From: an uncultured Lachnospiraceae bacterium
GTDB taxonomy: Bacteria; Bacillota; Clostridia; Lachnospirales; Lachnospiraceae
DNA: 57,090 nt
Direction: 5' to 3'
Assembly (NCBI GenBank): GCA_949893755.1
Contig: CATLCV010000001.1
Coordinates: 1-57,090 of the forward strand
Shown here piece by piece: positions 16,917-25,348 of the stretch (the first letter of the stretch is position 1; each line of letters starts with the position of its first letter). The notes under the pieces are model-generated. The model was given only the letters and a program-made list of their open reading frames with translations. It did no database searches and had not been told where the DNA came from. The translations under genes and the position numbers were made by a program.

Positions 16917-17438
16917 TCATTTCACAATTCCCTGTTCTACCGGTGCAATCGGATATTTCCCATAGTCTTTATCCTTATTCCATTCTTCTATGGAAACAAC
17001 ATCCAGCTTTTCTATCAGCTTTCTGCCATTTCCTATCTTCTCCTGGAGGGCAAACGGCAATTCCAGCTTCAACCTGTTACGCAGCCTTTTACGCATTGTT
17101 ACATCTCCATTTGGAAATTCCAGAATATAAACATACGATACCGGCTTTGTCTTATCCAACAGCCTCAAATAATGCAGCGAATCATAAAATTTCCGTATGG
17201 CAACAGAAACCTTTTTATCCTCCATTGGATTAAATGCTCCCGGATTCACCGCTCCCGAAATATTCGCATTTTTATATTCTACTAAAAGAATCTCTGTGCT
17301 GTTTTCAATCACAAAATCCACATCATTGATATGTAAACCTGCTTCGTAATAATCTCCGTGCATCTGATCGGAAGCCCATACAGCATCGGTACAGTCAATG
17401 CCGTATACGCCATTCTCTTCCACAAATATTTTCGACAT
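16917..17438 (-). CDS. PD-(D/E)XK-like nuclease, partner of an AAA ATPase
   Basis: A 173-residue soluble protein. NDVDFVIENSTEILLVEYKNA fits a PD-(D/E)XK core, with Asp41, Glu54 and Lys56 as metal-binding and catalytic candidates after an N-terminal helix bearing Glu32. The family is not one I can name. ATG at 17438, 7 nt after the ATPase stop and preceded by GAGG, is preferred over in-frame ATGs inside the ATPase gene. The close spacing implies an ATPase-nuclease complex like those of two-gene defence or DNA-processing systems. The MrfA-like helicase starts 30 nt downstream. Confidence 0.65.
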   Translation of the reverse strand: MSKIFVEENGVYGIDCTDAVWASDQMHGDYYEAGLHINDVDFVIENSTEILLVEYKNANISGAVNPGAFNPMEDKKVSVAIRKFYDSLHYLRLLDKTKPVSYVYILEFPNGDVTMRKRLRNRLKLELPFALQEKIGNGRKLIEKLDVVSIEEWNKDKDYGKYPIAPVEQGIVK

Positions 17439-17445
17439 AATATCC

Positions 17446-18546
17446 TCACTGTTCATACACTTCATCCAGAAGCTTATTGTCGGCAATCATAATATGATTC
17501 GGTTCCAGTTCTTCCATTTTATATGCCGATCTGCTGTATATCTCATTTCCATATTTTGCCTGCTCAGGGTATAATTTCTGCAGTGCACTGGGCAATTCCG
17601 AACTTCCTCTATACAGATTATGGAACATAACCTGTTCTTTTTCCGTGCGCCGGATTTCCAAATATTTTGCAAAATTGTAATTATGCGTTGCCGCAAAAAT
17701 CTGAACTCCATTCTTCTGTAATTCCAATAATATTTCAGCAACAAGCGGGTACAATTCCGGATTCAGGTTTGCCTCCGGTTCGTCCCACAGAAGAACTGTA
17801 CCGCTTTCCAACAGGCCGTTCCGGATCAGCTTCCATAAGAGGCCTAGTTTCCGCAGTCCCTCTGCTTCAAGAGAAAAATCAATCTTTCTCCCATCCTTTT
17901 TTACCACATAGAAGTAATCCTCTTCCAGAATCACCGTACCGTCAATCGCATCACTTATTTTATTCAGGATGCCGCTCATAGCAGCCGGAATTTCTCGTGT
18001 TTCCGGCAGTGATGCATTTACAATAATGTCAACCTGTGTACCGTCAAAGGGCATACTGTATTTTTGATTCATAGCCAGAAAGCCTTTGGAATGGGAAAGC
18101 ATTTCCGTTGTCGGGATAAATACGGATTGGATATTGAGTCCCAGCCATTCGTCATAATGGAAAATCCCGTTATGAGAAAGGCTGTCCTCAAAACTGTGCT
18201 CTCCGTCAGAAATCTTATAATAACAAAAATCTTCCTTATTCGTCGTGTTCTTTAATGCTTCGTTATCTTTCAGTTTATCTGAGAAAAAATGCAGCAAACG
18301 ATTTGTCTTTCTTTCATCCGTCTGTTCATTGGACCACTGGGTGGCTGCATAGATCATCTTAAGCAATGTGGTCTTTCCCACTCCATTTTCGCCGATCAAA
18401 ACATTGATTCCATCACAAAATTCCAGTTGGAATGCATCGCGGAGCACATCCCCTGCTTTTATTCCGGTCTTGCAATCATCATTCTGATTTCTCCACTGCC
18501 GTCTAAATACCATAACATTCATGACTTCGATTGACTTAATTGCCAT
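17446..18546 (-). CDS. AAA/ABC-type ATPase (OLD/RloA-like), partner of the nuclease
   Basis: A 366-residue soluble ATPase: Walker A GENGVGKTT (residues 52-60), an ABC-signature-like segment EAEGLRKLGLLW (228-239), Walker B VLLWDEPEANL (251-261) and the switch histidine AATHNY (His288). SMC/Rad50-like ATPases without long coiled coils of this kind drive many phage-defence effectors (OLD, RloA, PARIS-like), which is family knowledge and not proof. GGAGG lies 9 nt before the start. The leader contains the structured repeat at 18592-18695. It is the first gene of a run of six minus-strand genes. Confidence 0.8.
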   Translation of the reverse strand: MAIKSIEVMNVMVFRRQWRNQNDDCKTGIKAGDVLRDAFQLEFCDGINVLIGENGVGKTTLLKMIYAATQWSNEQTDERKTNRLLHFFSDKLKDNEALKNTTNKEDFCYYKISDGEHSFEDSLSHNGIFHYDEWLGLNIQSVFIPTTEMLSHSKGFLAMNQKYSMPFDGTQVDIIVNASLPETREIPAAMSGILNKISDAIDGTVILEEDYFYVVKKDGRKIDFSLEAEGLRKLGLLWKLIRNGLLESGTVLLWDEPEANLNPELYPLVAEILLELQKNGVQIFAATHNYNFAKYLEIRRTEKEQVMFHNLYRGSSELPSALQKLYPEQAKYGNEIYSRSAYKMEELEPNHIMIADNKLLDEVYEQ

Positions 18547-18591
18547 ATATACCAGCCTCCATCTGTTTCCCAGAAACTGTTGGGAAATATC

Positions 18592-18695
18592 TTAATATCT
18601 GTGTAAATACATTGCTGTTCACACAGTGTCGTACACTCGCTGCACGGCATCCGGCCAGAGTGTAAACAGTAACGTAAATACGGAGCAGATATTAA
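18592..18695 (-). repeat. Structured repeat element in the ATPase leader (inverted repeats; copy 1)
   Basis: TTAATATCTG (18592-18601) and CAGATATTAA (18686-18695) are a perfect 10-bp inverted repeat. Inside it CTGTTCACAC (18615-18624) and GTGTAAACAG pair at 9 of 10 positions, and AGTGTCGTACACT forms a small hairpin. The 40-nt core (18615-18654) recurs inverted at 18785-18824. A dispersed repeat or leader RNA structure is likely; no known riboswitch consensus was recognised. Confidence 0.6.
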
Positions 18696-18784
18696 AATTA
18701 TATCATATGCCTTCCCGCTTGTGTGAAAATATTTTGTCATTCAGAAAAAGTTCATCTGCCCTCTCCGCCCCATCACTGTATTGA

Positions 18785-18824
18785 CCAGATGCCATACAGC
18801 GAATGCACGGCACCATATGAACAG
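18785..18824 (+). repeat. Inverted copy 2 of the 40-nt repeat core
   Basis: This is the reverse complement of 18615-18654 at 31 of 40 positions. All nine differences are transitions, and eight of them become G-U pairs when the minus strand is read as RNA. It begins 13 nt after the stop codon of the oxidoreductase gene in the direction of transcription. Confidence 0.65.
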
Positions 18825-18837
18825 ACGCCCATATGTT

Positions 18838-20313
18838 TCAGTGTTTCTGCGGGAACTCCCCGTCCACCGCCGTCTGCGCCGGCCCGTCGATCAGCCTTCC
18901 CCGATAGTCAAACCTGGATCCATGGCACGGACAGTCCCAGCTCTTCTCATCCGGGTTCCAGGTAAGCTGACAGCCCATGTGGGGACATTTTACGGACACT
19001 GCAAATACCTGACCATCCTCCGCTTTATAGACTCCAGCCTTTTCCCCGTGGTACTCTACCACCCCGCCGTGTCCCGGTTTTAACTGGTCCAGCTTTTCCT
19101 TCGGAGGAATCCATTTTTGTTTCAATAAATTCGCTGCCGCATAGGTTCCTTCCGTAAGAAATGGTTTCGCGGACGTCACAGGATGGAGCCTCTGGGGAGA
19201 AAATACCTCCCCGCATGGATTTTCCCGTCCGCAGATCTGATCTGTGAGCAGCACGGCGGCGGCCATAGACGAAGTCATCCCCCACTTTCCGAATCCCGTT
19301 GCCACAAACCAGTCCTCCGTCTTCCTTCCAAACTGTCCGATATAGGGAATCCCGTCCAATGTCATACAGTCCTGCGCGGACCATGGGATCACATTTTCTT
19401 CTTTGTTCCAGCACTTTTCCGGCCAATACATTTCCGCCTGATGCAGCAGAAATTCATACTGCCCTCCCATGGGATTTTCCCCGGTCCTGTGGTTTCCGCC
19501 TCCCAGCAGCAGCATGTCTCCGGCAGGCCGGAAGGACAGCCCGTCCCGGTCAATGCCGAGGTACATCCCGTGCAGGGTCTGCGCCTCTTTCAATGCCAGA
19601 ACATAACTCCGTTCCTGGTGCATCCGAAGGAAATAATACCCGGGCCGGTTGACAAACGGATAATGGCAGGCGAATACTACCTTTTCCGCCTCCACGGTCC
19701 CCCTGCTTGTTGTCAAAAGGTGGGGCTTCATCCGCAGCACCTTTGTTTTCTCATAGACCTGGATATTTTCCGCAATGGCCTGCAGAAATTTCAGCGGATG
19801 AAAGCATGCCTGATCATAACAGAACAACGCTTCCTCCACTGCAAACGGGAGCTCTGTCCTTTTTTTCAGTTCTACCGGCAGCCCCAGCTCCTTTGCCGCA
19901 TAGTATTCGTCCCGCAGCGTCCTGCCGTTTTCCTTCGTATACAGACAGGCAGGACATTCCTCCCAGTCGCAGTCGATCTTATATTTATCAATCAGGATCT
20001 TGTACCGCCTGATCGCCTCCTGATTGATCTTCGCGTATTGCTCCGCCTGTTTTTTGCCCGCGCATTTCATAAGCTTCTGGTAGATCAGGCCGTGCTGTGA
20101 CGTCACCTTTGCCGTTGTATGCCCGGTCTGTCCGCTCCCGATCCGGTCCGCCTCCAGAACGACGCACTGCCGCCCGCTCTGCTCCAGAAAATGAGCCGTC
20201 AGTATCCCGGCCAGCCCGCCTCCTACGATTGCAATATCCGTGCTGATATTTCCAGGCAGCTCCGGCCTCGCCGGTATGGCTGTGGACCGCTGCCAGATTG
20301 ATTCCCTATGCAT
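18838..20313 (-). CDS. FAD-dependent oxidoreductase (DAO family) with C-terminal Rieske [2Fe-2S] domain
   Basis: A 491-residue soluble redox enzyme. The N-terminus has the dinucleotide-binding motif IVGGGLAGILTAHFLE and the glycine-oxidase/DAO fold (about residues 25-390, with FVATGFGKWGMT). The C-terminal about 95 residues are a Rieske domain with cluster ligands in CPHMGC and CPCHGS. This fusion is known in Firmicutes and Cyanobacteria, but its substrate is not established. GAGG lies upstream of the ATG. It is divergent from the HD gene and followed by the inverted repeats. No membrane segment is visible. Confidence 0.9.
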   Translation of the reverse strand: MHRESIWQRSTAIPARPELPGNISTDIAIVGGGLAGILTAHFLEQSGRQCVVLEADRIGSGQTGHTTAKVTSQHGLIYQKLMKCAGKKQAEQYAKINQEAIRRYKILIDKYKIDCDWEECPACLYTKENGRTLRDEYYAAKELGLPVELKKRTELPFAVEEALFCYDQACFHPLKFLQAIAENIQVYEKTKVLRMKPHLLTTSRGTVEAEKVVFACHYPFVNRPGYYFLRMHQERSYVLALKEAQTLHGMYLGIDRDGLSFRPAGDMLLLGGGNHRTGENPMGGQYEFLLHQAEMYWPEKCWNKEENVIPWSAQDCMTLDGIPYIGQFGRKTEDWFVATGFGKWGMTSSMAAAVLLTDQICGRENPCGEVFSPQRLHPVTSAKPFLTEGTYAAANLLKQKWIPPKEKLDQLKPGHGGVVEYHGEKAGVYKAEDGQVFAVSVKCPHMGCQLTWNPDEKSWDCPCHGSRFDYRGRLIDGPAQTAVDGEFPQKH

Positions 20314-20657
20314 GCCGCTGCACCTCTCTTATATGATCGTCTGTTGCCGTCTTCTATTTGGAACTGCCAGCCTCACAATAGTATAAAAGATCGGCTGACA
20401 GCCTTTCCGTTTAGCATGCGCGGATTTCCATAAAATATGTCACTGAAACTGTAAAAATTCCGCCTGTATGGTTGAATGTGCCAACAGGATCGTGCCATAT
20501 GACACAGGAATATCCATTCGTAAACACTGTGAAATTCCTTGTTGAAATCCTGTGAACAGCTGTACTATAATCTAAGAGGAGCATTGCTGATCTAAGTGCA
20601 AAGCAGCATAATTAAGCGGCTATGCGCAGTCCATACAAAAAAACAGGGAGCTGAACC
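20314..20657. other. 344-bp divergent intergenic region
   Basis: Contains a good plus-strand promoter for the HD gene (20542-20571). On the minus strand TTTACA then, 17 bp on, TATGGA (within 20430-20465) is a possible oxidoreductase promoter. No open frame, RNA gene or repeat was recognised in the remainder. Confidence 0.5.
20542..20571 (+). promoter_or_regulatory. Predicted sigma-A promoter of the HD phosphohydrolase gene
   Basis: -35 TTGAAA (20542-20547) and -10 TATAAT (20566-20571) are separated by 18 bp, leaving a leader of about 80 nt before the ATG at 20658. Confidence 0.7.
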
Positions 20658-21425
20658 ATGATAAACTATACATTTGCCAGAGAAATTTTTGAATCCTACT
20701 TAAATGATTATGACCGCACAGATGACAAGGTCCGTTTAAAGATCATCCATACCTACGGCGTTGTGGGGCAGGCCGCGGGTATTGCCCGGCGGATGCGGCT
20801 TTCCGATGAAGATACAGAACTGGCGAAGCTGATCGCCCTCCTCCATGATCTGGGCCGTTTTGAACAGCTTCGGCGTTTTGACAGCTTCGAGCCTGATACG
20901 ATGGATCATGCGGCCTATGGAGTGCAGGTGCTCTTTGAGGAACACAGGATCCGAAAATTCCTGCCGGAAAACACCTGGGACCCCATTATCCGTACCGCCA
21001 TTGCAAAGCACAGCGATTACTGCCTGTCCGGTGTGACCGATACCAGGACTCTGCTCCACGCCCAGATCATCCGTGACGCAGACAAGCTGGACAACTGCCG
21101 GGTAAAGCTGGCCGATGCCACGGAAACATTTCTCGGGGCTTCCCCGGAAGAAATCGGGGCACAGGAGATCTCTCCCGCGATCTATGCTTCTATATTCCGA
21201 AACCAGTGCATCCTCTCCGCAGACCGCAAGACTCTGATGGATTATTGGGTCTCGTATATTGCCTATTTTTTTGATATTAACTTTCGGGAAAGTATGGATA
21301 TCATTGTAGAAAATGATTATATCTCCAGGATCATCCGACGGATTCCCTATTCGAATCCGAACACGGCGAAGCAGATGAATGAGATTGAACATTATGTAAA
21401 AAACTATGCGGAAAGATTTTCCTAA
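20658..21425 (+). CDS. HD-domain metal-dependent phosphohydrolase
   Basis: A 255-residue soluble protein. Metal ligands are visible as His31 (KIIHTYGVV), His63-Asp64 (LLHDLGRFEQ) and a late Asp in IRDADKLDN, the H...HD...D signature of HD phosphohydrolases, with HSDYCLSG in between. The substrate (nucleotide or cyclic nucleotide) is unknown. GGGAG precedes the ATG. It forms a single-gene unit with its own promoter and a strong terminator at 21456-21486. Confidence 0.88.
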   Translation: MINYTFAREIFESYLNDYDRTDDKVRLKIIHTYGVVGQAAGIARRMRLSDEDTELAKLIALLHDLGRFEQLRRFDSFEPDTMDHAAYGVQVLFEEHRIRKFLPENTWDPIIRTAIAKHSDYCLSGVTDTRTLLHAQIIRDADKLDNCRVKLADATETFLGASPEEIGAQEISPAIYASIFRNQCILSADRKTLMDYWVSYIAYFFDINFRESMDIIVENDYISRIIRRIPYSNPNTAKQMNEIEHYVKNYAERFS

Positions 21426-21455
21426 CCTGGAGGAACCAGAAAAGCTCTTGAAAAG

Positions 21456-21486
21456 ATTTCCAACTGCAGGGTTGGAAATTTTTTTT
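21456..21486 (+). terminator. Rho-independent terminator of the HD gene
   Basis: ATTTCCAAC (21456-21464), loop TGCAGG, then GTTGGAAAT (21471-21479), followed by a run of T. The stem is perfect over 9 bp and starts 30 nt after the stop codon. Confidence 0.88.
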
Positions 21487-21546
21487 GCCGCTTTGTGCAA
21501 GAAATTGCTTCTAAATTTAAACTGCGCTTTCGTCACGTATAGGAAC

Positions 21547-21578
21547 GGTGTTCCGAATATCAGCATATCCGGAACACC
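21547..21578. repeat. 9-bp perfect inverted repeat downstream of the prepilin peptidase gene
   Basis: GGTGTTCCG and CGGAACACC flank a 14-nt loop, 7 bases past the minus-strand peptidase stop. No T-tract follows on either strand, so it may be an mRNA end-protecting hairpin rather than a terminator. Confidence 0.5.
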
Positions 21579-21584
21579 TCATGA

Positions 21585-22094
21585 TCAAAAAAATATGGAA
21601 ATCATCGGATCTCCCCACAGAACTGCAGCAGCCATGCCCGCACACAGGAACGGCCCGAAAGCGATCCGGGTCTTTCGGTCTGCTTTTTTTATGAACAGCA
21701 GCCAGCTCCCATACGCCGCCCCCAAAAATACCGCAATTCCCAGTGCCAGCAAGCTGTATCTCCACCCAAGGAATGCACCGCAGGCCGCCATGAGCTTTAT
21801 ATCCCCTCCGCCGAAAGCTCCCGGTACACACAATGTAAGCACCAGAAGCAAAAGGCTGGCGGAACACATGCCAAACAGCCGGTCCGGCAATCCGATCTCC
21901 GGAAAAAGAGGAATGGAAAACAGACTGACACCCAATACGGCAAGCACAAGCTTATCCGGGATTGTCCTTGTTTTTCCATCGGTCCATGCCGCTGCCGTCA
22001 GCACACCAAAAAACAGACACAGTATCGCGGCTCTTCCCGCAGGATTCCATCGCTGTACAAACAGATCTGAATTTAAAATAAAATGATTGATCAA
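21585..22094 (-). CDS. A24 family prepilin peptidase (TadV/type IV leader peptidase-like)
   Basis: A 169-residue polytopic membrane aspartic peptidase. The two catalytic aspartates are in AAWTDGKTRTIPD (Asp39) and FGGGDIKLMA (Asp98). It lacks the N-terminal methyltransferase domain of PilD, like short TadV-type enzymes that process prepilin leaders. The start is a TTG with GGGAG 8 nt upstream. No pilin, Tad or com gene is in the window, so its substrate must be encoded elsewhere. It lies 27 nt downstream of xylB on the same strand with no terminator between. Confidence 0.88.
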   Translation of the reverse strand: MINHFILNSDLFVQRWNPAGRAAILCLFFGVLTAAAWTDGKTRTIPDKLVLAVLGVSLFSIPLFPEIGLPDRLFGMCSASLLLLVLTLCVPGAFGGGDIKLMAACGAFLGWRYSLLALGIAVFLGAAYGSWLLFIKKADRKTRIAFGPFLCAGMAAAVLWGDPMISIFF

Positions 22095-22121
22095 ACGTAA
22101 TTCTCCCTAAGCTTTCCAAAA

Positions 22122-23594
22122 TCATTCCGCCAGCGTCCGGAACAGCCCCTTCACAGTCGGATAGATCTGACGGAACTTCTGGTACCGCTCCTCATACTTC
22201 GCCACAAGCTCCGCCTCCGGCTCCACGGTATCTACCACCTTCACAAGCTTCTCTGCCGCTTCCTCCACACTGCTGTATTCTCCGCAGCCCACCGCAGCCA
22301 GGATTGCGCCGCCGTATCCCGGGCCTTCCTCGCTTTCGATCACATCCACCTTCAGATTCATCACATTTGCAATGATCTTCTTCCAAAGCGGACTCTTTGC
22401 GCCGCCGCCACAGATCTTGGTGCGCTCGATCCGAATCCCCAGGCTCCGGGCTACCTCCAGAGAATCCCTCAGTCCGAATGCCACGCCTTCCAGAACCGCC
22501 TGAGTCATATCCTCCCTGGTGGTATCCATGGTCATTCCGATAAAGGTTGCCCTTGCCTGCGGGTCATTATGCGGGGAGCGTTCTCCCATCAGATAAGGCA
22601 GATAGAACACCTGGTTCTCTCCCAGCTTTTGGATCGCTTCCTGCTCTTTTGCGTACTCCGCGGTCTTCAGGATCTCATCCATCCACCACTTGTTGCAGGA
22701 CGCCGCACTCAGCATACAGCCCATCAGATGATAATGTCCGTCCGCATGGTCGAAGGAATGAAGCGCATTGTTGGCATCCACTCCGAAGGACTTGCTGGAA
22801 ATAAAGATGGTTCCGGAGGTTCCCAGAGAAATGTTGCACATCCCATCGCCCACGGTTCCCGTTCCTACGGCTGCAGCCGCATTGTCTCCGGCTCCGGCAA
22901 TGACCTTCACCTGCCCCGGCAGACCGAGTTCCTTGGCAAGCTCCTCCTTTACCGTGCCGACCGCTTCATAGCTTTCAAACAGCTTCGGAAGCTGTGCCTC
23001 CGTGATTCCGCAGATCTCCATCATTTCTTTTGACCAGCAGCGGTTCTTCACATCCAGAAGCAGCATGCCGGAGGCATCGGAATAATCCGTGCAATGTACG
23101 CCGCTCAGCCGATAGGCAAGATAATCCTTGGGCAGCATGATCTTTACGATCTTTGCAAAATTTTCCGGTTCCTTTTCCTTCATCCAGAGGATCTTCGGCG
23201 CCGTAAATCCTGCAAATGCGATATTTGCCGTATATTCCGACAGCTTCTCTTTTCCGATCACCTCATTCAGGTAATCTGTTTCCTTTCCCGTCCGTCCGTC
23301 ATTCCAGAGGATTGCCGGGCGGATGACCTGATCCTGCGCATCCAATACGACCAGCCCGTGCATCTGTCCGCCGAAGCTGATGCCTGCGATCTGGCTTTTA
23401 TCGCAGTCCTGGATCAGTTCCTTGATTCCGCTGACAGACTGTGCATACCAGTCCTCCGGATTCTGCTCCGACCAGCCCGGATGCGGAAAATACAGCGGAT
23501 ACTCCTTCGAAACGATATTGTGGATCTTTCCCTTTTCATCCATGAGAAGCAGCTTCACAGCCGAGGTGCCAAGATCTACTCCGATATATAACAT
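22122..23594 (-). CDS. xylB: Xylulokinase (FGGY family)
   Basis: A 490-residue cytoplasmic kinase, expected to make D-xylulose 5-phosphate from D-xylulose. Landmarks: GVDLGTSAVKLLLMD, GGQMHGLVVLD, ILWNDGRTGKE, SLGTSGTIF, GERSPHNDPQARATF and KICGGGAKSPLW. The HNDP segment and length are typical of XylB, though related ketose kinases look alike. The start at 23594 is preferred because GAGAGG precedes it; the longer frame has no site. It follows the FucI-like isomerase and DUF4867 genes, so the true substrate may be the ketose made by that isomerase. Confidence 0.88.
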   Translation of the reverse strand: MLYIGVDLGTSAVKLLLMDEKGKIHNIVSKEYPLYFPHPGWSEQNPEDWYAQSVSGIKELIQDCDKSQIAGISFGGQMHGLVVLDAQDQVIRPAILWNDGRTGKETDYLNEVIGKEKLSEYTANIAFAGFTAPKILWMKEKEPENFAKIVKIMLPKDYLAYRLSGVHCTDYSDASGMLLLDVKNRCWSKEMMEICGITEAQLPKLFESYEAVGTVKEELAKELGLPGQVKVIAGAGDNAAAAVGTGTVGDGMCNISLGTSGTIFISSKSFGVDANNALHSFDHADGHYHLMGCMLSAASCNKWWMDEILKTAEYAKEQEAIQKLGENQVFYLPYLMGERSPHNDPQARATFIGMTMDTTREDMTQAVLEGVAFGLRDSLEVARSLGIRIERTKICGGGAKSPLWKKIIANVMNLKVDVIESEEGPGYGGAILAAVGCGEYSSVEEAAEKLVKVVDTVEPEAELVAKYEERYQKFRQIYPTVKGLFRTLAE

Positions 23595-23686
23595 CTGTTT
23601 TTCCTCTCTTTCTCCTGAACAGGCCGGATGCTCCAGGGAGCCTCCGACCTGCTCATCCATTCTCAAAATCTATTCTGTCCTGCTTC

Positions 23687-25171
23687 TTATTTCCACGGAT
23701 TCTCTGTCGGATAGCGTACTCCTGCAGGCTGGTTATATCCAATCTCTTCTACCGGTACCCCGATATACTTGAATACCTCAAACAATGCTTTTCCATAGTT
23801 GCCGAATGCCACCGCGCCATGGTGCGGATAATTGCCCTCGATCAGGACATGGCGGTAGAATCTGCCCATCTCCGGGATCGCGAATACACCGATGGCGCCG
23901 AAGGAGCGGCTGGCTACCGGAAGCACCTCGCCCTGTGCAATGTATGCACGCAGCTTGTTGTCCGCAGTGCTCTGCAGGCGGTAGAACGTGATATCGCCGG
24001 GCTTGATATCGCCTTCCAGAGTTCCCTGCGTCACTTCCTCCGGAAGAGACCTTGCCATGATGAGCTGGTATCTCATCTCACAGAAGGACAGCTTGCTGGA
24101 TGCCGTGTTGCCGCAGTGGAAGCCCATGAAGGTATCCTTGTGGGTGTAGGAATACTTTCCTTCAATCTCTTCCTTGTACATATCTGCCGGAACGTTGTTG
24201 TTGATATCCAGTAGCGTTACCGCATCCTGGCTGACTACGGTTCCGATAAATTCACTCAGTGCCCCGTAAATGTCTACCTCGCAGGATACCGGGATCCCCT
24301 GTGCGGTCAGGCGGCTGTTCACATAGCAGGGTACGAATCCGAACTGGGTCTGGAACGCCGGCCAGCACTTGCCTGCGATCGCCACATATTTGCGGTAGCC
24401 CTTGTGGTCCTCAATCCAGTCCTTCAATGTGATCTCATACTGCGCCAGCTTTGCCAGGATCTCCGGCTTCTTATTGCCTGCGCCCAGCTCTTCTTCCATT
24501 TCCTTTACAACAGCCGGAATCCTTTCGTCTCCCGCATGCTTATTAAATGCTTCAAACAGATCCAGCTCGGAATTTTCCTCGATCTCCACGCCCAGGTTGT
24601 AAAGCTGCTGGATCGGAGCGTTGCATGCCAGGAAATTCAGCGGACGGGGTCCGAAGCTGATGATCTTTAAGCTGCTCAGCCCGATGACCGCTCTTGCAAC
24701 AGGACGGAATTCCGCGATCATATCCGCGCATTCCTCCGCAGTCCCGATGGGATATTCCGGAATATACGCTTTTACACCGCGCAGCTTCAGATTGTAGCTG
24801 GCATTGAGCATACCGCAGTAAGCATCCCCTCTTCCCTGGATCAGGTTGCTCCCTGTCTCCTCCGCAGCGGCTACAAACATCTTCGGTCCGTCAAAATGCT
24901 TTGCAAGCAGAGTCTCGGAAATCTCCGGCCCGAAGTTTCCAAGGTATACTACCAGCGCGTTGCAGCCTGCTTTTTTGATATCCTCCAGAGCCTGTACCAT
25001 ATGGATCTCACTCTCCACGATACAGATCGGACATTCATAGATATCCTCTTCCCCATATTTTGCCTTATAAGCCTTCATCAAGGCTTCCCTTCTGGATACG
25101 GAGAGGCTCTCCGGGAAACAATCTCTGCTCACTGCTACAACACCGATTTTCAATTCTGGCATATTCTTCAT
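23687..25171 (-). CDS. L-fucose/L-arabinose isomerase family protein
   Basis: A 494-residue cytoplasmic aldose-ketose isomerase-like protein. The N-terminal half contains CPICIVESEIHMVQAL and ALVVYLGNFGPE; the C-terminal fucose-isomerase-like domain includes FMGFHCGNTASSKLS and the closing PHHGAVAFGNYG. This shorter subgroup is distinct from classical FucI (about 590 residues), and its sugar is unassigned. It sits between DUF4867 and xylB and is controlled by an AraC-type regulator, so the module probably isomerises and phosphorylates a pentose or deoxyhexose. No transporter is encoded beside it. AGGTGAG is the ribosome site. Confidence 0.85.
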   Translation of the reverse strand: MKNMPELKIGVVAVSRDCFPESLSVSRREALMKAYKAKYGEEDIYECPICIVESEIHMVQALEDIKKAGCNALVVYLGNFGPEISETLLAKHFDGPKMFVAAAEETGSNLIQGRGDAYCGMLNASYNLKLRGVKAYIPEYPIGTAEECADMIAEFRPVARAVIGLSSLKIISFGPRPLNFLACNAPIQQLYNLGVEIEENSELDLFEAFNKHAGDERIPAVVKEMEEELGAGNKKPEILAKLAQYEITLKDWIEDHKGYRKYVAIAGKCWPAFQTQFGFVPCYVNSRLTAQGIPVSCEVDIYGALSEFIGTVVSQDAVTLLDINNNVPADMYKEEIEGKYSYTHKDTFMGFHCGNTASSKLSFCEMRYQLIMARSLPEEVTQGTLEGDIKPGDITFYRLQSTADNKLRAYIAQGEVLPVASRSFGAIGVFAIPEMGRFYRHVLIEGNYPHHGAVAFGNYGKALFEVFKYIGVPVEEIGYNQPAGVRYPTENPWK

Positions 25172-25348
25172 AATATGTACTCACCTTTCTTTTTTATTGA
25201 TATCTGCCCGAAACCGCCCATACACAGCTTCCTGGCTGCTCTGAACAGCTGCGGCAGCTCACCATACAGTCACAAAAACAACATCCGATCTCTCATACCC
25301 GAGGGCACCCCATTATGGCCATCCGGCCGGTTCACAAGGTATCCTCCC

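Noticed and set aside
18592-18824. Possible retron or group II intron RNA because of long inverted repeats
   Set aside because: No reverse transcriptase gene is present in the window and no domain V-like motif was recognised.
19183-20100. 305-codon plus-strand open frame
   Set aside because: Lies wholly opposite the FAD/Rieske oxidoreductase and has no start signals.
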